Source of the DNA: Enoplolaimus lenunculus
Lineage: Eukaryota > Nematoda > Enoplea > Enoplida > Thoracostomopsidae
NCBI GenBank assembly: GCA_030248215.1
Contig: JASANG010003930.1
Span: forward strand, 372,001-436,000
Reading direction: 5' to 3'
Length of the DNA stretch: 64,000 nucleotides
Shown: piece after piece, positions 1 to 12,800 of the stretch
Layout of the letters: every line of letters begins with the position of its first letter
Position numbering within the stretch: the stretch's first letter is position 1
Notes under the pieces: model-generated
What the model was told of the DNA's origin: nothing
Database searches by the model: none
What the model saw: only the letters and a program-made list of their open reading frames with translations
Translations under genes and position numbers: made by a program

Positions 1-29
1 GGACAGATGAGACAGTTGGGATGGATATG

Positions 30-97
30 TGTATATATACATATATATAATATATATACATATATATTATACATGTATATATAATATATACATATGC
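30..97. repeat. AT-rich microsatellite
   Basis: Alternating TA/CATA dinucleotides run for about 70 bases. It is a simple sequence repeat with no coding potential. Confidence 0.9.
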
Positions 98-1286
98 ATA
101 AGTGTGCACTCCGGGTATATTTGTATCCCGGACAATTGGGACGGCCTTTATAGTAACATGGGCCCTAAAAATGATGGTAATTAGTTAATTTTAGCCAATA
201 TCTGCAATATGTTGTTTGGTTTTACGTTTTCTGCAAAAAAATCCAGAAATTCTTTTCTGAAAACTGACAAAAGTAAAACGAAATGCCCTAAACAGATAAA
301 TTCTGCAAAATGTTACTGCCGAAATTGCCCGAACCTTCGGAAAAATTTTACCGGAGCCAGAGGCCGATTTTCTGCCGGAGCCAAACCTCAGGTTGTACCC
401 CGGCAAAAACTAATTACCAAATTTTGCTTCACCTCCGACTAAGGCACAACTTGTTGACCTCCGGTTCCGAGTTCCATCTTTTCACCTCTGGTTGCATCCT
501 GAATACATATCGACGTAACAAATTTATTTCGTACTGTATAGTTCGCTTATGTGATGTCCACTCAACTTTCCACAATAAAAACACCAACATAATGAATTTT
601 ACTTCAGCACATCATTGTATGTATCGCTGACAAAACTGATATATAAGAACGTAGTTCGTGGCACTAATTTTGCAGCCACCACCAGAGTGCAACCAGAGAT
701 GAAAAAAACGGAGCCGTTGTTGCCAGAGGTAACGACGAAAAACTTATTAAAAGCTATAACAACGATAACCACGGGTTAAATAAGACTGGCAGAGGTTGAA
801 AAGGTATAACGAACCATGAAACTCAAGGAGGAGGATAACACTTTGGCGGGACGACTCAAAAAATTTATTGAAACTCAGCTTTTGTTAAATATTTGACGTA
901 TATTTTGCAGAACTTGTATATAAACGGCAAATGAAAACGCAAAACCATCATCGAACTATACATTTTCCGTTACATTCAATTAGCAGTAATTCCATGGAAC
1001 AAAAAATATTTGTAATTAAGTTCCGGTGACAAACTGAGTTTTTTTAATGTTCCTGCTTCCTTTGAAATGTACTTACTGCTACAGCCCAGCAGAACAACCA
1101 AACCTGCAAATATTGCTGGCATAGGATAAAAAGTCAAGCAATTTCTTCTTTGCTAAATATTAGTAAATTTCTACGATTCGCTTCCAGCAACACAGCCTTC
1201 AACCCTAAAAGTGCAAGCTTCTGCGCATAGTTATCGAACTCCTTGTCTAAAAAATGAGGGTTGTTCCCCTACGTTCGAATTGTGTG
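98..1286. other. Gene-free stretch with repeat fragments
   Basis: No supported gene. About 300-500 contains CCGGAGCC/CCGG-type repeat sequence (TACCGGAGCC, GCCGGAGCC, GGTTGTACCCCGG) related to a repeat near 43412-43755. The remainder is AT-rich and unassigned. The short open frames here look like chance. Confidence 0.5.
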
Positions 1287-1460
1287 TCCATGTATAGCCG
1301 TGGGCCTTAACAGTAGTTGTACAAGCATATTCCTAAGCATAAGCGTCAGCATAAGGAAGATAAGCGTTAAATAAGCTTAGGCCTAAGCCTAATCAAATAT
1401 AGTACAAAGCTTATGCTTCCTCCATTGTAGTACGCGGAAAAACGGTGACAGGGCATGTTG
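1287..1460 (+). mobile_element. CCTAAG-hexamer MITE, degenerate copy
   Basis: The start resembles the complete element at 61275-61471 (CATGTATAG, GGGCC, TAACAGTAG, AAGCATATTCCTAAG). It carries degenerate CCTAAG units, then the shared 3' block (AAAGCTTATGCTT, then GTAGTACGCGGAAAAACGG). It lies just downstream of the INTS11 stop codon, so it could fall in that gene's 3' UTR. Confidence 0.6.
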
Positions 1461-1516
1461 TTGTTTTGAATCTCAAAGCAATTACACGCAGCACAATAAC
1501 AAACAATTCATCGATT

Positions 1517-3319
1517 TTAAATACGAGCACGTTTCACAGCATTCCAACATTCGGACGCAAAATGATCCGCTTCCATAAGCCACGTCATTGCAATTAGCTT
1601 CACGTCTCCATGCTCAGAATTGTCAGATACTTTTAGCTGAACATCTTCCCCAAATGAAACGATATTGTTTTCGACTGTGAGTAACCTACTCGCTGGCAAC
1701 GTTTGATCCTGAGACACAGCGCGCGCAAGCAGATCTGCAAACTGTTGGCAGCTGCCAGAGTAAACTCGTTTGAGAGATTGTCGAAACTTCACTGGATGAT
1801 GCCTTAAGCCTAGAGCAGCAAGCGCATGCTTAGGGTCAAGTATTCTCAGATCACCCTGTGGACTAAGTACTAGAGTTCCATTAAACGGGCAAGCTCGTTT
1901 ACTTGGCAACGGATCGCGATCTAACGCTCGTTTAATAACTTTTCTCGAGGCGTCCACTACAATAGATGGTTGCGTCTTGCAAATCACGCTTTCGCCGTTC
2001 GCAGGAGTAAATACAGGCACATGGAACTCTTGTTCCACTTTTCCACTCAAAAATATCATCTTGTCTTTCTCACCGTGTACAAACATAACGTTTTTTGGTT
2101 GACAATTTTTAATCAACTGCATAATACCTTTCGCATCTGCGTGCGCAGAAAACGACATATACTCGACTGCCAATTTAACTTCAATATCGCGACCGCCATC
2201 TCCAGCGATACGTTTCGCACCAGAAATCACTTGATGCCCAACGGTTCCTGCTACGCAATAACCAGGCATAATGATCATATTTTTTTCGTCCGAACACCAC
2301 ATTTTGAACAGTTTCAACGAAATACCCGAATGTAACATTCCCGGAGTTGCAAATACAACCATAGCGCCAGGTGCATCAGCGTACGATTTATCAAACGGTT
2401 GAATATGTTTAAAGTCGAACATATTTCGAGCAACAAATGTTCGTTTAATTTTTTCATTCGTCCAATTAATGAATAATTTGTAGTAATTTGTCGCTTTTTC
2501 AGTCAAACCCATCGTAAAATATACGGGTACTTTAAGCGCCATCCGTTCCCAATAGGTTTCAATTAAAATACATAGCTCTTGTGCCCGACCCAACGCAAAC
2601 ACAGGAATCAGTACTTTGCCACCTTTGTCGACACAGTCGTGAACTTTTTTTAAAAAATCGCGTTCCCGGGCCCGTTTCGAGTCACGTATTGTTGTTGCAT
2701 ACGTTGACTCCGAAATCAGTAAATCAGGCATGCATCGGTCAATCTGAGCTGCACCTAAATGCCGATCAGGTGTCATATTATAATCACCCGTGTAGACGAA
2801 ACTTTCGGCTCCAACTTTTACACGAAACATCGCAGCGCCGAGCACATGTCCAGCGTAATACGGCTTCAATTCAAGCTCATCATCAACATGTACAGTTTCG
2901 TGTAAATTAACAGCGGTCACTTTTTTCATACAATCTTTGATCATTTCCGTCGTAAAAAAGTTCACTTCACCTTTGCGTTCAACTTGAACCTTGCGGTAAT
3001 CTTCAAGCAGAACAGGACATATTGCTTTTGTCGGATGTGTCATGTATATTGGTCCGTTAAACCCAACCATTTCGGTCATGTACACAAGGGCACCACAATG
3101 GTCTAGGTGAAAATGGCTAATGATAACACAGTCCAAATACTCATCAAGAGATCCACCGTTTTTTGAAATGTATGAAAAATCTGGGAAGCGTCTATCGTCT
3201 GAATAACCCATGTGCATACCGCAATCGAGCATTATATTTTTGCCACCAATGCTGACCAATATACAACTTCGGCCAACATCTTGACCGGCACCCAAAGGTA
3301 CCACATGAATTTCTGGCAT
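1517..3319 (-). CDS. INTS11: Integrator complex subunit 11 (RNA endonuclease)
   Basis: This is the catalytic subunit of Integrator, a nuclear metallo-beta-lactamase/beta-CASP RNA endonuclease that cuts snRNA 3' ends and nascent transcripts. One uninterrupted frame gives 600 residues, the same length as human INTS11, and it aligns end to end from [19 protein letters not shown]. Zinc and catalytic motifs are intact: HFHLDH at about 69-74, GHVLGAAMF near 158, YTGDYNM near 179, SESTYATT, and the beta-CASP region with [18 protein letters not shown] and SFSAHAD near 415. The C-terminal 150 residues, which in the family dock on INTS9, are more diverged but present. The start is the first ATG and matches the family N terminus. 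It has no introns, whereas the neighbouring Drosha gene has 23, so it may be a functional retrocopy or a lineage that lost its introns. Paralogue CPSF73 is excluded by the close N-terminal match. Confidence 0.97.
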   Translation of the reverse strand: MPEIHVVPLGAGQDVGRSCILVSIGGKNIMLDCGMHMGYSDDRRFPDFSYISKNGGSLDEYLDCVIISHFHLDHCGALVYMTEMVGFNGPIYMTHPTKAICPVLLEDYRKVQVERKGEVNFFTTEMIKDCMKKVTAVNLHETVHVDDELELKPYYAGHVLGAAMFRVKVGAESFVYTGDYNMTPDRHLGAAQIDRCMPDLLISESTYATTIRDSKRARERDFLKKVHDCVDKGGKVLIPVFALGRAQELCILIETYWERMALKVPVYFTMGLTEKATNYYKLFINWTNEKIKRTFVARNMFDFKHIQPFDKSYADAPGAMVVFATPGMLHSGISLKLFKMWCSDEKNMIIMPGYCVAGTVGHQVISGAKRIAGDGGRDIEVKLAVEYMSFSAHADAKGIMQLIKNCQPKNVMFVHGEKDKMIFLSGKVEQEFHVPVFTPANGESVICKTQPSIVVDASRKVIKRALDRDPLPSKRACPFNGTLVLSPQGDLRILDPKHALAALGLRHHPVKFRQSLKRVYSGSCQQFADLLARAVSQDQTLPASRLLTVENNIVSFGEDVQLKVSDNSEHGDVKLIAMTWLMEADHFASECWNAVKRARI

Positions 3320-3493
3320 AGTAATATTAGACTGCGTTGAATTTGGCGATTATGTAGTATATTGTAAATAAAATAAATCACTAGAATACGTAGTTTTGAA
3401 GTATATATAAAATAAACCTACTTTAAATTATTTTTGTGGCATATTTAACATAATACCATTGCCAGCTCTTTTCCAACATTTAAACATTTACAC

Positions 3494-3915
3494 CAGGATG
3501 CAACCGGAATTATAAAATACTGGAACCGGAAAGTTAAAAATAACGGAACCGGAAAACAAAAAATACTTGTTACCGAGAAACTAATTTTTCACGCTATTAT
3601 ATGACTTTTAATGGTGTGAATACACCATTTAGAATGCCAAAATCCTGAAACCAAATGCAGCAGGTGGAAACGTATGATAAATTTTGGAGTAGATATGACA
3701 CAAATTGAAAATATTTTCAGACAAGTTAGAAAAATAATTACAATATGCCAATTGTTCTTAAATTTTCGAATGAGAACAATTTTTAACACCGAAAATAAAG
3801 AAAATTATGAAAAAAATACCGGATTTTTTACCGGAACCGGACAGTGAAAAATACCGGATTTCCCTACCGGAACCGGACAGTGAACCATACCGGATTTCCC
3901 TACCGGAACCGGACA
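3494..3915. mobile_element. CCGG-rich hAT-like repeat, one end unclear
   Basis: It starts CAGGATGCAACCGGAATT, close to the terminus of the element at 17548. It contains repeated ACCGGAACCGGACAGTG units at 3830-3915. The middle (AATGGTGTGAA, AGAATGCCAAAATCCTGAAA, AAATTTTCGAATGAGAAC) is shared with a second copy at about 41930-42390. The far end lacks a matching terminus, so the copy is truncated or diverged. Confidence 0.6.
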
Positions 3916-3959
3916 TAAGTTGACCGGTCTTAAACCGGATGGCCAATGTTAATCTTTAA

Positions 3960-4110
3960 TGAGTGTAACAGTAGATTAAGCGTATTCCTAAGTCTAAGCC
4001 TAAGCGCTGCAAAAATGAGTTCCTAAGCCTAAGCGTAAGCAAGAAAATGTAATCTAGAATCTAAACCAACTTTTTATAGACCCACCAGAAACCTGGACGC
4101 CCCTTAAAAT
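3960..4110 (+). mobile_element. CCTAAG-hexamer MITE fragment
   Basis: GTAACAGTAGATTAAGCGTATTCC leads into several CCTAAGC and CGTAAGC units. This follows the order of the complete element at 61275-61471, without clear inverted termini. Confidence 0.55.
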
Positions 4111-5039
4111 AACATGGGCCAACCGGATAGTGCGACACAGCAGCATTAGATGAGCGAACCGTTAAGGAATTGCGGAGATGTCCGGTCCACACCCCCATTA
4201 CGCAGTAGTAAAGCAAAACCTACATTAAGTATAGAAAAAAGATGTACCTAAACGCAAAAGCTGCTGGAATTGCTAAGACGGTATTCCGAAACCTCCGGTA
4301 AACATTCTGATGGAGTTGAAGATTGATGTTCCACCGGTGACCGAGGAAGACCTTCGGTTGTATCCTGGTACACCACTATAAATGACTACTGATCCACTAA
4401 GTTTAGGTTTGCTAATCTAAATCTAACTTAGCCAAATCTTTATAAAATGTAAAAACGCCTAATATTCAAAGAATTATAATTGCAGTTACAATAGCGCATA
4501 CAAAATACATCTTCAAAAATTAGTAAGAGTACTCATTAGTATTGAGCGTAGTTTACGGACATGTATCCAAAAAGAAGTATAATTCCAATATCCAAAATGC
4601 CTTTGCGCAACAATTCTTTAAAATAAATTTGCAATTTTTACCAATACGTAACCGTCAGTTCACTAACTACAATTTTTGTAGAAAGTCCCAAAATACGCAT
4701 AATCCGCTCCAAAAAAGTTAAACATTAATTTAACTTACGTCGTTCGACAAGTTATTTTGAGACACAAATTTGTATTTTTGGAAATTCAATTTGTCTAAAC
4801 GAAACGTACGAGGGTTTTCGTACGGCTTTCAAAGGTTTACGCCGTTTCAGTACTGTAGGATAACAATTTTAGCCTAGTTTGAGAATCTCAATTGATGGGA
4901 TCACTCAATGACAAAACTTAGCTAAACTTTACTGACAGAGTGTTAATATTAGTGAATTTAACTTTTTAACGTTTTTGAAGTATAGTTTCATAAATCCGGA
5001 ACCTTAAACAAAAACCGAAAGCCAAGGTCCGCGCTAAAA

Positions 5040-5190
5040 TCAGGGGCAGAACGTTTTACTGCTACACAGCAATAGAGTAAGCTTATGCTTTGTACTGATT
5101 TTTTTGCTTTAGCTTAGGTTCAATCTCATTCTTACGCTTAGGTTTAGGAATATACTATACTACTGTTACGACCATGTTCTTTATATTGGC
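5040..5190 (-). mobile_element. CCTAAG-hexamer MITE, reverse copy
   Basis: On the minus strand it reads GGCCAATATAAAGAAC, GTAACAGTAGTATAG, degenerate CCTAAG hexamers, AAGCATAAGCTTACTC. This is the same order as the full element at 61275-61471, in inverted orientation. Confidence 0.6.
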
Positions 5191-5955
5191 CATCAAGAAT
5201 TCAGTCTACTTGGAAAATGATTGGTAAAGCACAAAAAATCTTGATGCCGTAATTATTTCTCCAAATAGTCAGTAGCGAACCACTTTATATCAAAATACCA
5301 GAAACATTTTTTTGCGTTAGTCCAACTATACTTTTAGCTCCAGAAATATATTTTTAGATATATCGCTTTATACATAGTGACCATAGAATCGATGTCACTA
5401 TTACTATTAGCAAAACATCCATCAAACAAAAAATTGGCATAAACATTTATTTTCCAGTATCTTATAGTAACAACACGGCTATAGATAATTGGTTGTTTCA
5501 GGTTGCTTAAAAATAGGAAACACTTTACCACAAAAAATACACTAGATTACACATGTATCTAAATTGCTACAAAATAATCGCCGAACTTGGATAGGATATT
5601 TCACAAAATTTTTACAATAATTTTGAAAAATTCCACGTTACAACTGCGACTGCGGCTTCGTAGTCGCCCCTGGTTCTGGTTTAAGTAATCGCAAGCAGTT
5701 TAACAGTCACTGTTTGTAACGCGATCGCAAAAGCATTTAATTTTGTCAGTGACTACAGTTTTTATCAGCTTAAAAATGCTTAGTAATTTTAAAAAGATGA
5801 GGCAGGCACAACGAAGAAACCGAATGACATATATCGAATATAAAGGAAAATTAATCCACCGTTTCAGATGCACGAGTGTTAAACACTGTTTGATCATACA
5901 TGTTCTGTTTAAATAAACAATGGTACTTAGGCAAAAATTAACTTAACACATTAGT

Positions 5956-8900
5956 TTATGACTGAGAATCCGCCTGTCTAAATTTTTGACCCAACGAAAG
6001 CTTCGGTTCGCTGCTTTTGGAGTTCGTTTGGTCGGCTGCGTACAAAATATCGCCAAGAGTAGCTTTTGTTTGCCTTTGAAGCTGATCTTTAGTTTCCGAT
6101 TCCTGGCGTCTATAGTAAGCTGGCGTCCCGTCTGCTTCTTCAAACTTTTGAGGGACACCAATTTTCAACGAACAAGACCTGGGTGCATTTGCATTCTTAT
6201 TATGCCACTGCCCGTATTGCCGCGCGATTGAAGTTGGCAAACGATGCGTCGAGCTAAAAGGGCTCGGATAAAAACAGGGTTTGGGGTATTTTTTATTACC
6301 ACCCGAATAAACTTCTTTCCATAAATTTCCGCGGCGAGAACCCAAAGATTCTGAACCAACAGACATGCTAGGATAAGATTCCGGCGTGTGAGATGATTCA
6401 ATGTGCGTTGCTTGTCTACCACCATGAACTCGTAGATCAGATTTTTGGCGTGACTGAACAGGCTCATTACAGCGCGCCGTGTTTTCACTAACAGGTACCG
6501 TTCGGCCAGCAGTAAACAAACTCGGTATCGCTATCTCCCGTCCGTTGCGTTTTTCAATCGGTGCCGCGGCAGCAAACGTCGGTTCAATGCGGTGTTCTGA
6601 ATGCCGTTGATCAGCCGTTGGCATAGTGTGCTCTTCAAACTCGGTAAGACTGTCGTGCATATGAAGTTTCGTCTGAGACCTGTCTGTTGAGTCAACACAG
6701 ACCAAGCTACTGCCACTTTCAATTGCACAATTTAAATCGTGCTCTTGTAGCATGTCTGCATAGTCGCTAATGAGCAGATCTTCACCAAGCTCGACTGTCA
6801 AATCAGGCGATTCTAAGCCGCTAGCTTCTTGATGGTTATAAACAAAACCTTGAGCAGTGTCGTCGTTTAAATCATCATCGTAATATCCAAGACCTTCCAC
6901 ATCTTCCGAAATAATATGTTCGTTCGTTCCATAACAAGGTTGGAACAGAACAGGGTTCTGAACAGTACCAGCTGCATAACTACTTCCATAAAAGTTTTTG
7001 GATTGCCCAGTCCAACTGATCGGAGGTGCATCGCCATGGATATTGTCGTACGTATATTCTTCTCGTTCCGATTCGTTCAAACTACCAACTTCGACTGATG
7101 GCGCCACATTTCCTGAACGATCAAGCTGTCTTTCACGACGAGGGTTTGAAGGAAATTCCGACAAATCGCGACTGAAATTGTCTCGAACGTTACGATCAGA
7201 CTCCAAATCATCGTGATGGCTCCTATAATAAGATGGTTCATGGCTCGAAACACTACTTGATCGCTTGGAATATTCATCGCGTTCCATAGCGTGTTGCCAC
7301 TCATCTCCGCACTCTGGATTGCATTGATGACCTAATTTAACATAATCCAACTCTCGCAAATCTTCAAACTCGAATTCGCCATGTGGTTGTTGTTGTTGTT
7401 GTTTTTGATGATGTCGATGTTGTTGCTGCTGCTTTTGTTTGGCGCTGTCGCGACCACCGCCAAATCGAGTTTGTATGCGATCACTGTCGTATTCCCTGAA
7501 AACATTGTATCTTCCAAATGAGCGGTCACCATTCCTTGAGCGCGTATAATTCGACTTTTCTTCGCTGTTGCGGTGCATACGTCTGCCTTCGCCACGGCCA
7601 TCTGGTGATCGTTCGCCTGAAATAGCTTTATCAATACTCCGGTTCCTCTGTTTTGAAGAGTATCTCGATAGCGATTTTCCACTTGGACTTTTAGAGCGAC
7701 GATTGAATCTTGTACCACGATTCGGCGTAGGTGACCTATGCCGTTTACGTTCACGTAAACGATCTTTCACATCTCGATGTATTTTCTGCAGTTGTGAAAC
7801 GCGCTTCTTCGACGAATCAATGTGAGTTGGCCCTGCTTTACTCAAAGCTTCGATCGATGTCTCGTACCTCAAGTCATTTCGGTTTTGAACAGGTTGAGCT
7901 ATAGACTTGTTTTGGCATATATTTGCAGGAATCACTTGTTTTGAAGACGGCTTAACTAATTGCTGAAGTTGTGAACCACACTCTGCCGTTAACTGTTGGC
8001 GTTCAATGTTTTGCTCAGGCAGCCGAGAACTCGAGTTGGAAAAATTTTCGGCACAATTTCTTATGTTTTGTTCTTCACTGTGCTGGGAAATCTTACTCTG
8101 CTGAGATTTTGTTAAGGACGAAGTTTTTGTTACCGGTAATGTTTCCAATTTAGATGCGACAACCGTTGACTGAATTATCCGCAGTTCTGGTTCCGCGGGT
8201 GGGGGTGGCGGAGGAGGAACTGCCATCAAAGCGACTGAGCTGGAAAATGGTGGCGGGCAAACTATTTCTTCAGATGGCAAATAGTCTTCCATCCCAGGCG
8301 GCACAATGTTTTGAGCGTCTCGAAGTTTAGGCTTTGGTGGTGTCAGAAGTTCGCTTGATAATGCACATGGAGCTTTAACTATCTTTTGAGGCGTTAACAA
8401 CAGAGATCGTCTTGTACGCGTTAAACAAGCCTCCTGTGTACTTAACATTACTTCTGGTGTAGGCACATTCGTACAACTTACCGATGGATTAACACCGTCG
8501 TTCGAGCTCGCATCACAATCTGGCCGGCGATCAGAACGTACTGTTATAGGCGGTGCCGGTTTCGAGGCATAACTTGGGCTTTTAGAACCCGGGATTACTC
8601 CCAGTATACCAGTAGGTACACTTTGGTGGTTGTGTTGCTCACGGATACGTTGCCAGTTCGCAGCGCCACTAGCAATGACTTTGTACCGTTTTCGAACATT
8701 GCTCATAATGGACACAGGTTCCGTCGACAAAACAGGCCCGACTCTTGCAAAACGACGACGAGGACTTTCGACGCTCGAATTGGAACTATTTAAATTCGTT
8801 GAGGGCGATGATTTGGGAACAAGCGATGAACGTTTTTCCCAATGAACATCTTTGACACGCATGTCGCTTTGCACAGAATTATTGCGATTGCAACTTGCCC

Positions 8901-9800
8901 TTTGATATTGTGTTCGATCAAATTTTGATTCGTCTGAATGAAACTGGACGCCATTACTGTTCAGTACGTGTAGCGGTTCATATTTCCGTTTAACACCATG
9001 TTTGGCAGTTTCGTTACTTTCGTCCGGCTGACTTGATCCTCCGCGAGCGTGGTGCGAAAACGAGGCACCATTATCAGTACCTGAATGATGATGGGACTGT
9101 GCAGAACCAGACCGATGTGGCTGCTGCTCTGGTTGGCTTGCAACCCTTGGCTGTAGGCTACTTTTTGAAACTTCAGCCATATGCTTTTCGCAGCTGACAA
9201 CGTCGCCAATATCCCGACAACTGATTTCCGCCTTACCAGGAAGCCCACTGTCTTCAGATTTGTTTCGTGACACAATCTCTGAAAAAGCACTTTGCTTACC
9301 TTGAGTTACACTCGTCGTTCGATAATCTTTTCTAGCTTCGAATGAATTTCCTCCTGCCGCTAGCTCTACAAGCGTCCTTAGTTGTGACTTTGGCACAGAA
9401 TGCGGATTTGCTATGAAACCGGAAAAACCACAATCTGTGCGGGGGGCGGCTGTATCCTCTCTAAATTGTGACCTAACAGAAGTTGATATACCAGGCCGTA
9501 AATATCGTGTCCTGTTGACAATAGTGTCACTAGAGTCAGTATTATCGTGTGATCGGTGACGGACATCCGTTTTCCTGACATTATATGCTATTGCTTTCTT
9601 TCGCAAAATATTAGCTGATATTCTGGCCACAGACATGGCCCGTTTTGAAGACCATTGTTGGCGAGCGCATAGGCTAGGTCCAATCCGGCTCCCATAACTT
9701 GATCCATGGTAGAAAGTTCCGCGGTTACGACGCGACGCTGTTCGAAAACCAAAATTTCGACGTTTAGTGAGAAATTTAACTGGCAGACGTCGAAATCTAC
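5956..9800 (-). other. Drosha C-terminal extension (about 1,270 aa) in the last exon
   Basis: The last exon begins inside the dsRBD ([18 protein letters not shown]) and stays open for 1,317 codons. Human Drosha ends about 40 residues after this point. By predicted residue number the tail holds a basic segment (about 1025-1100), long Ser/Asn/Gln-rich disordered sequence, a proline-rich stretch with a run of P at about 1555-1564, an RS/RD-rich segment at 1715-1790 ([24 protein letters not shown]), a Gln/His-rich stretch at 1815-1833, then an acidic Tyr-rich part and an unrecognised C terminus. The frame has strongly biased protein-like composition and no stop, so it is very probably translated. 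No enzymatic domain is visible. RS regions in human Drosha serve nuclear localisation, so that role is inferred here. Confidence 0.85.
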
Positions 9801-12800
9801 GCTCGATGATACGCCTTTGACGCTCAAGATGTGGAAACAATTCTTGACACTTTTTAAGCGCTGCTTCGGCTGCACCCATTTCGGCCTGTTGCACACTGTG
9901 ACCTTCGCCTGAAAAAATCAAAAATGGCTTTTGACTATGGTAGCAATATTCTAAGCAAAACTCCGCGAATGTATACTGCTAAGCTCAATTCATGACGGAA
10001 TTTAATCCAAGTATTTAGTTGCGCTCTGAAATAAGGCATTCAAAACTACTAATAAGTGTTTTTATCGACTGAATGCTGTAGCTCATTTAAAAACTGATTA
10101 TGACGCACCTGCGGCATAACTAACCTGTTGCAAGACGTTTGCCGCGAAAGTATACAGCGACGGTGTAAATTCTTGTGTTGGTTGGACCTTGCTCTTGAAT
10201 CACCTTATACTGTGGGATATCAGGTTCTCCACCATTGGTCGACCGTAATGTTAAGCAACATTGCTGCAGCTGAGATTTGGCATCGTTCCATTTTTGTGTT
10301 ATAATAAAGTACTAAAAAATAAACAACAAGCTTTAATTCAGTTAAAGCTGGAACCATCTAAACATTGGCGTGTGATCTTGGTCCTATCAACAGAGACAGA
10401 TACTCATGACGTCAAAGCAGTAAACTATAAAAAATTCTGTTAACGAAGGTAAACAATACGTTCAGTATTTACATACAGGTATAAATCGTATCCAAGCTGC
10501 AAAATAAAAAGCATACCGTACTATTAATCTTGAAGACAACATATTATACAAAACACCAACCTTAAGACGAGGAAAGAAACAGACTTTGCAAAACACTTTT
10601 GCCGCTTCTAAACCTTGATCAACATACATCGCGCCAATGAATGCTAAATAGTTCAGTAAATATACTTTAGTTCTCAAACATTTGCCAACATTAACTCTCA
10701 GTTATTAATAATGCAATATATTATATCAATGCTTGAAAATCATATTAATCACATGAGAGTTCAACCGGAATTCCTGCAAAAATTCAAGTTCTATTCCGGT
10801 TCATGTTCCTGCATTCAAAGATGTAGGAACAGGAATTTTTACGGTTTTGCGGCAAATTATTTTTAATCATTTAAATACTGGCAACTCTGCCTATGAAAAA
10901 TGGTTATTTCGACATGTGTGTTTTTGCAGTTACTGCAATTTCTTTGATAAACCATTTCTGTTGTATTTTCACCAAACTTGATGATGAAATAGCTGAAAAT
11001 TCGCTTAAACCATCAAAATTATTTCAAATTCCCATTCCTGTTCCTGTTCAGGCAAAATAGAGACACTGCAATATTCTTAGCTGAAAATTTTAATACAATT
11101 TAACAGTGTTCAAACCGATATGTAGGTAATTAAAACCAGGGTATCGGTATTTTTGTGAGCATACCGATTCACCGCCTTTGGTTGCACAGGGCCATTTTAC
11201 TGGAGCGTGTCATACAGGAATGCTCAGTGAAAATTAGAATTTGCTAAGATGGGTTCATGACAGCAATATCTTTGAAGCTTGAACAAATTAAAGTTACAGT
11301 AGATGAAATGCTGGAGTACAGCCGCAAATGCTGCTGACTCCTACGGGAGATAGATTTCAAAGCACATAAGTAATATCTGCATTAGTCACAGGCAAATTTT
11401 GTTTCCAATTTTGATGTTTTGTGGAATGTTGTAGAAGTCAAGTACCGGTATCGTATTGGCATATCGGAATTTTGCAATATCGGTTTAGCATTACGTTCAC
11501 ATTGCCATTTATTCACCTCATTTAAAAAGTGTAACGAATAATAATTCAATAAACGATAACAACCAAAATCAATTGGTTTTATGTCAACATGAACAGCAGT
11601 GTTATTACATGATTGTAACACACCACACATATTTTCACATGTTTAAACCGCAAACCTACATTCAACTAAATCTGCCTTGTCCTTCATTCGTAGCACTTCT
11701 TTGGGTTCGGAATTGACCATCGCTTGCGGACGAACAACAAATTCCCCAAGACCAATGTCATCACAAATCACAGACTGAGTTTTATTGTTTACAAGACAAG
11801 AACGTAACAACTGAAAATATGGAGAACATACAAGTACAGGTTGTATTATTTGTTTGATAGCTTCGATATTTAGGGTGGCGCTGTACTTTTGATGACGTCT
11901 GCCACAACGTCACCTTGCGGTATTGTACGTGAATCACACACGTTCAATACCGTACGATGCCCGACGGCGCCGCACAAGTATAGCGCCACACTGAAACCGA
12001 CGAACATAGAGTGAATCATCGGAAGGTAATAAAAAGCAAAACACGATGAATGATTTTAATACAATAGGCTCTCAAAATTTAATTTCCAGCTTTCAAGAAA
12101 ACGTCGTAAGATTGAATAAATAATGGCGGCGACTGACAAAGCTCATACCCACCGATAAATGACCTTCGTGATGGTCCGGAAAATGTTTATACAAATAGGA
12201 CGACGTGATTAGCTGCAGTACAGTGTCTCCAAGAAATTCCAGTCGCTGATTGTGACCTCTAAAATACAGCGAAAAAACTAAATTTCATGTAACCCAAACA
12301 ACAGTCTGGAACACGCCAAATTGAAACTTGACCAAACTGAACAAAATTGTAAAATGTGAAATGTTTTAATACTATACATTCCCTAGTGAGGTGAATAGTA
12401 AGACAACCAAGCTTCTACGACTCCAGTCTCTCTTATAATTAGTTGCAACATTTAAAAATAAATACCCGGACCCAGATTTTTCTGAAAAAGAAGCCCGGAC
12501 ACGGATCCGGAATTTTTAAGAATGCAAACACGGACCCGGACTCGCAATTTTAAGAATGCAAACCCGGACCCGGATTTATTTTTCGAACAAGCCCGGGCCC
12601 GGAATTTTTATTACTTAAAAACTAAACATGATCCTAATTTTTTAAACACGGGAAAGAATTTCTGTCTCCATCCATTTCTAACAGCTCAGTATTTAAAATA
12701 TTACTCGCAGTATGCAATGCGAATGAACTAATGTCATTCACAAAAATTTATTTCAAGTAAATCATAAAACAATGGACTATCCTTGCTATGGATGTGTCGA

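Larger units (their letters stand above)
3320..5955. other. Intergenic region between INTS11 and DROSHA
   Basis: This 2.6 kb stretch holds no supported gene. It contains the CCGG-rich repeat at 3494-3915, CCTAAG-type elements near 3960-4110 and 5040-5190, and AT-rich unassigned DNA. The INTS11 promoter should lie just above 3319 and the DROSHA 3' UTR just below 5956. An ATTAAA on the minus strand at 5736-5741, about 215 bases past the DROSHA stop, is a possible but unproven poly(A) signal. Confidence 0.6.

Noticed and set aside
10105-10125. Alternative DROSHA donor GTGCGT near 10108
   Set aside because: Reading on to it passes an in-frame TAG, while the donor at 10124 keeps phase and homology.
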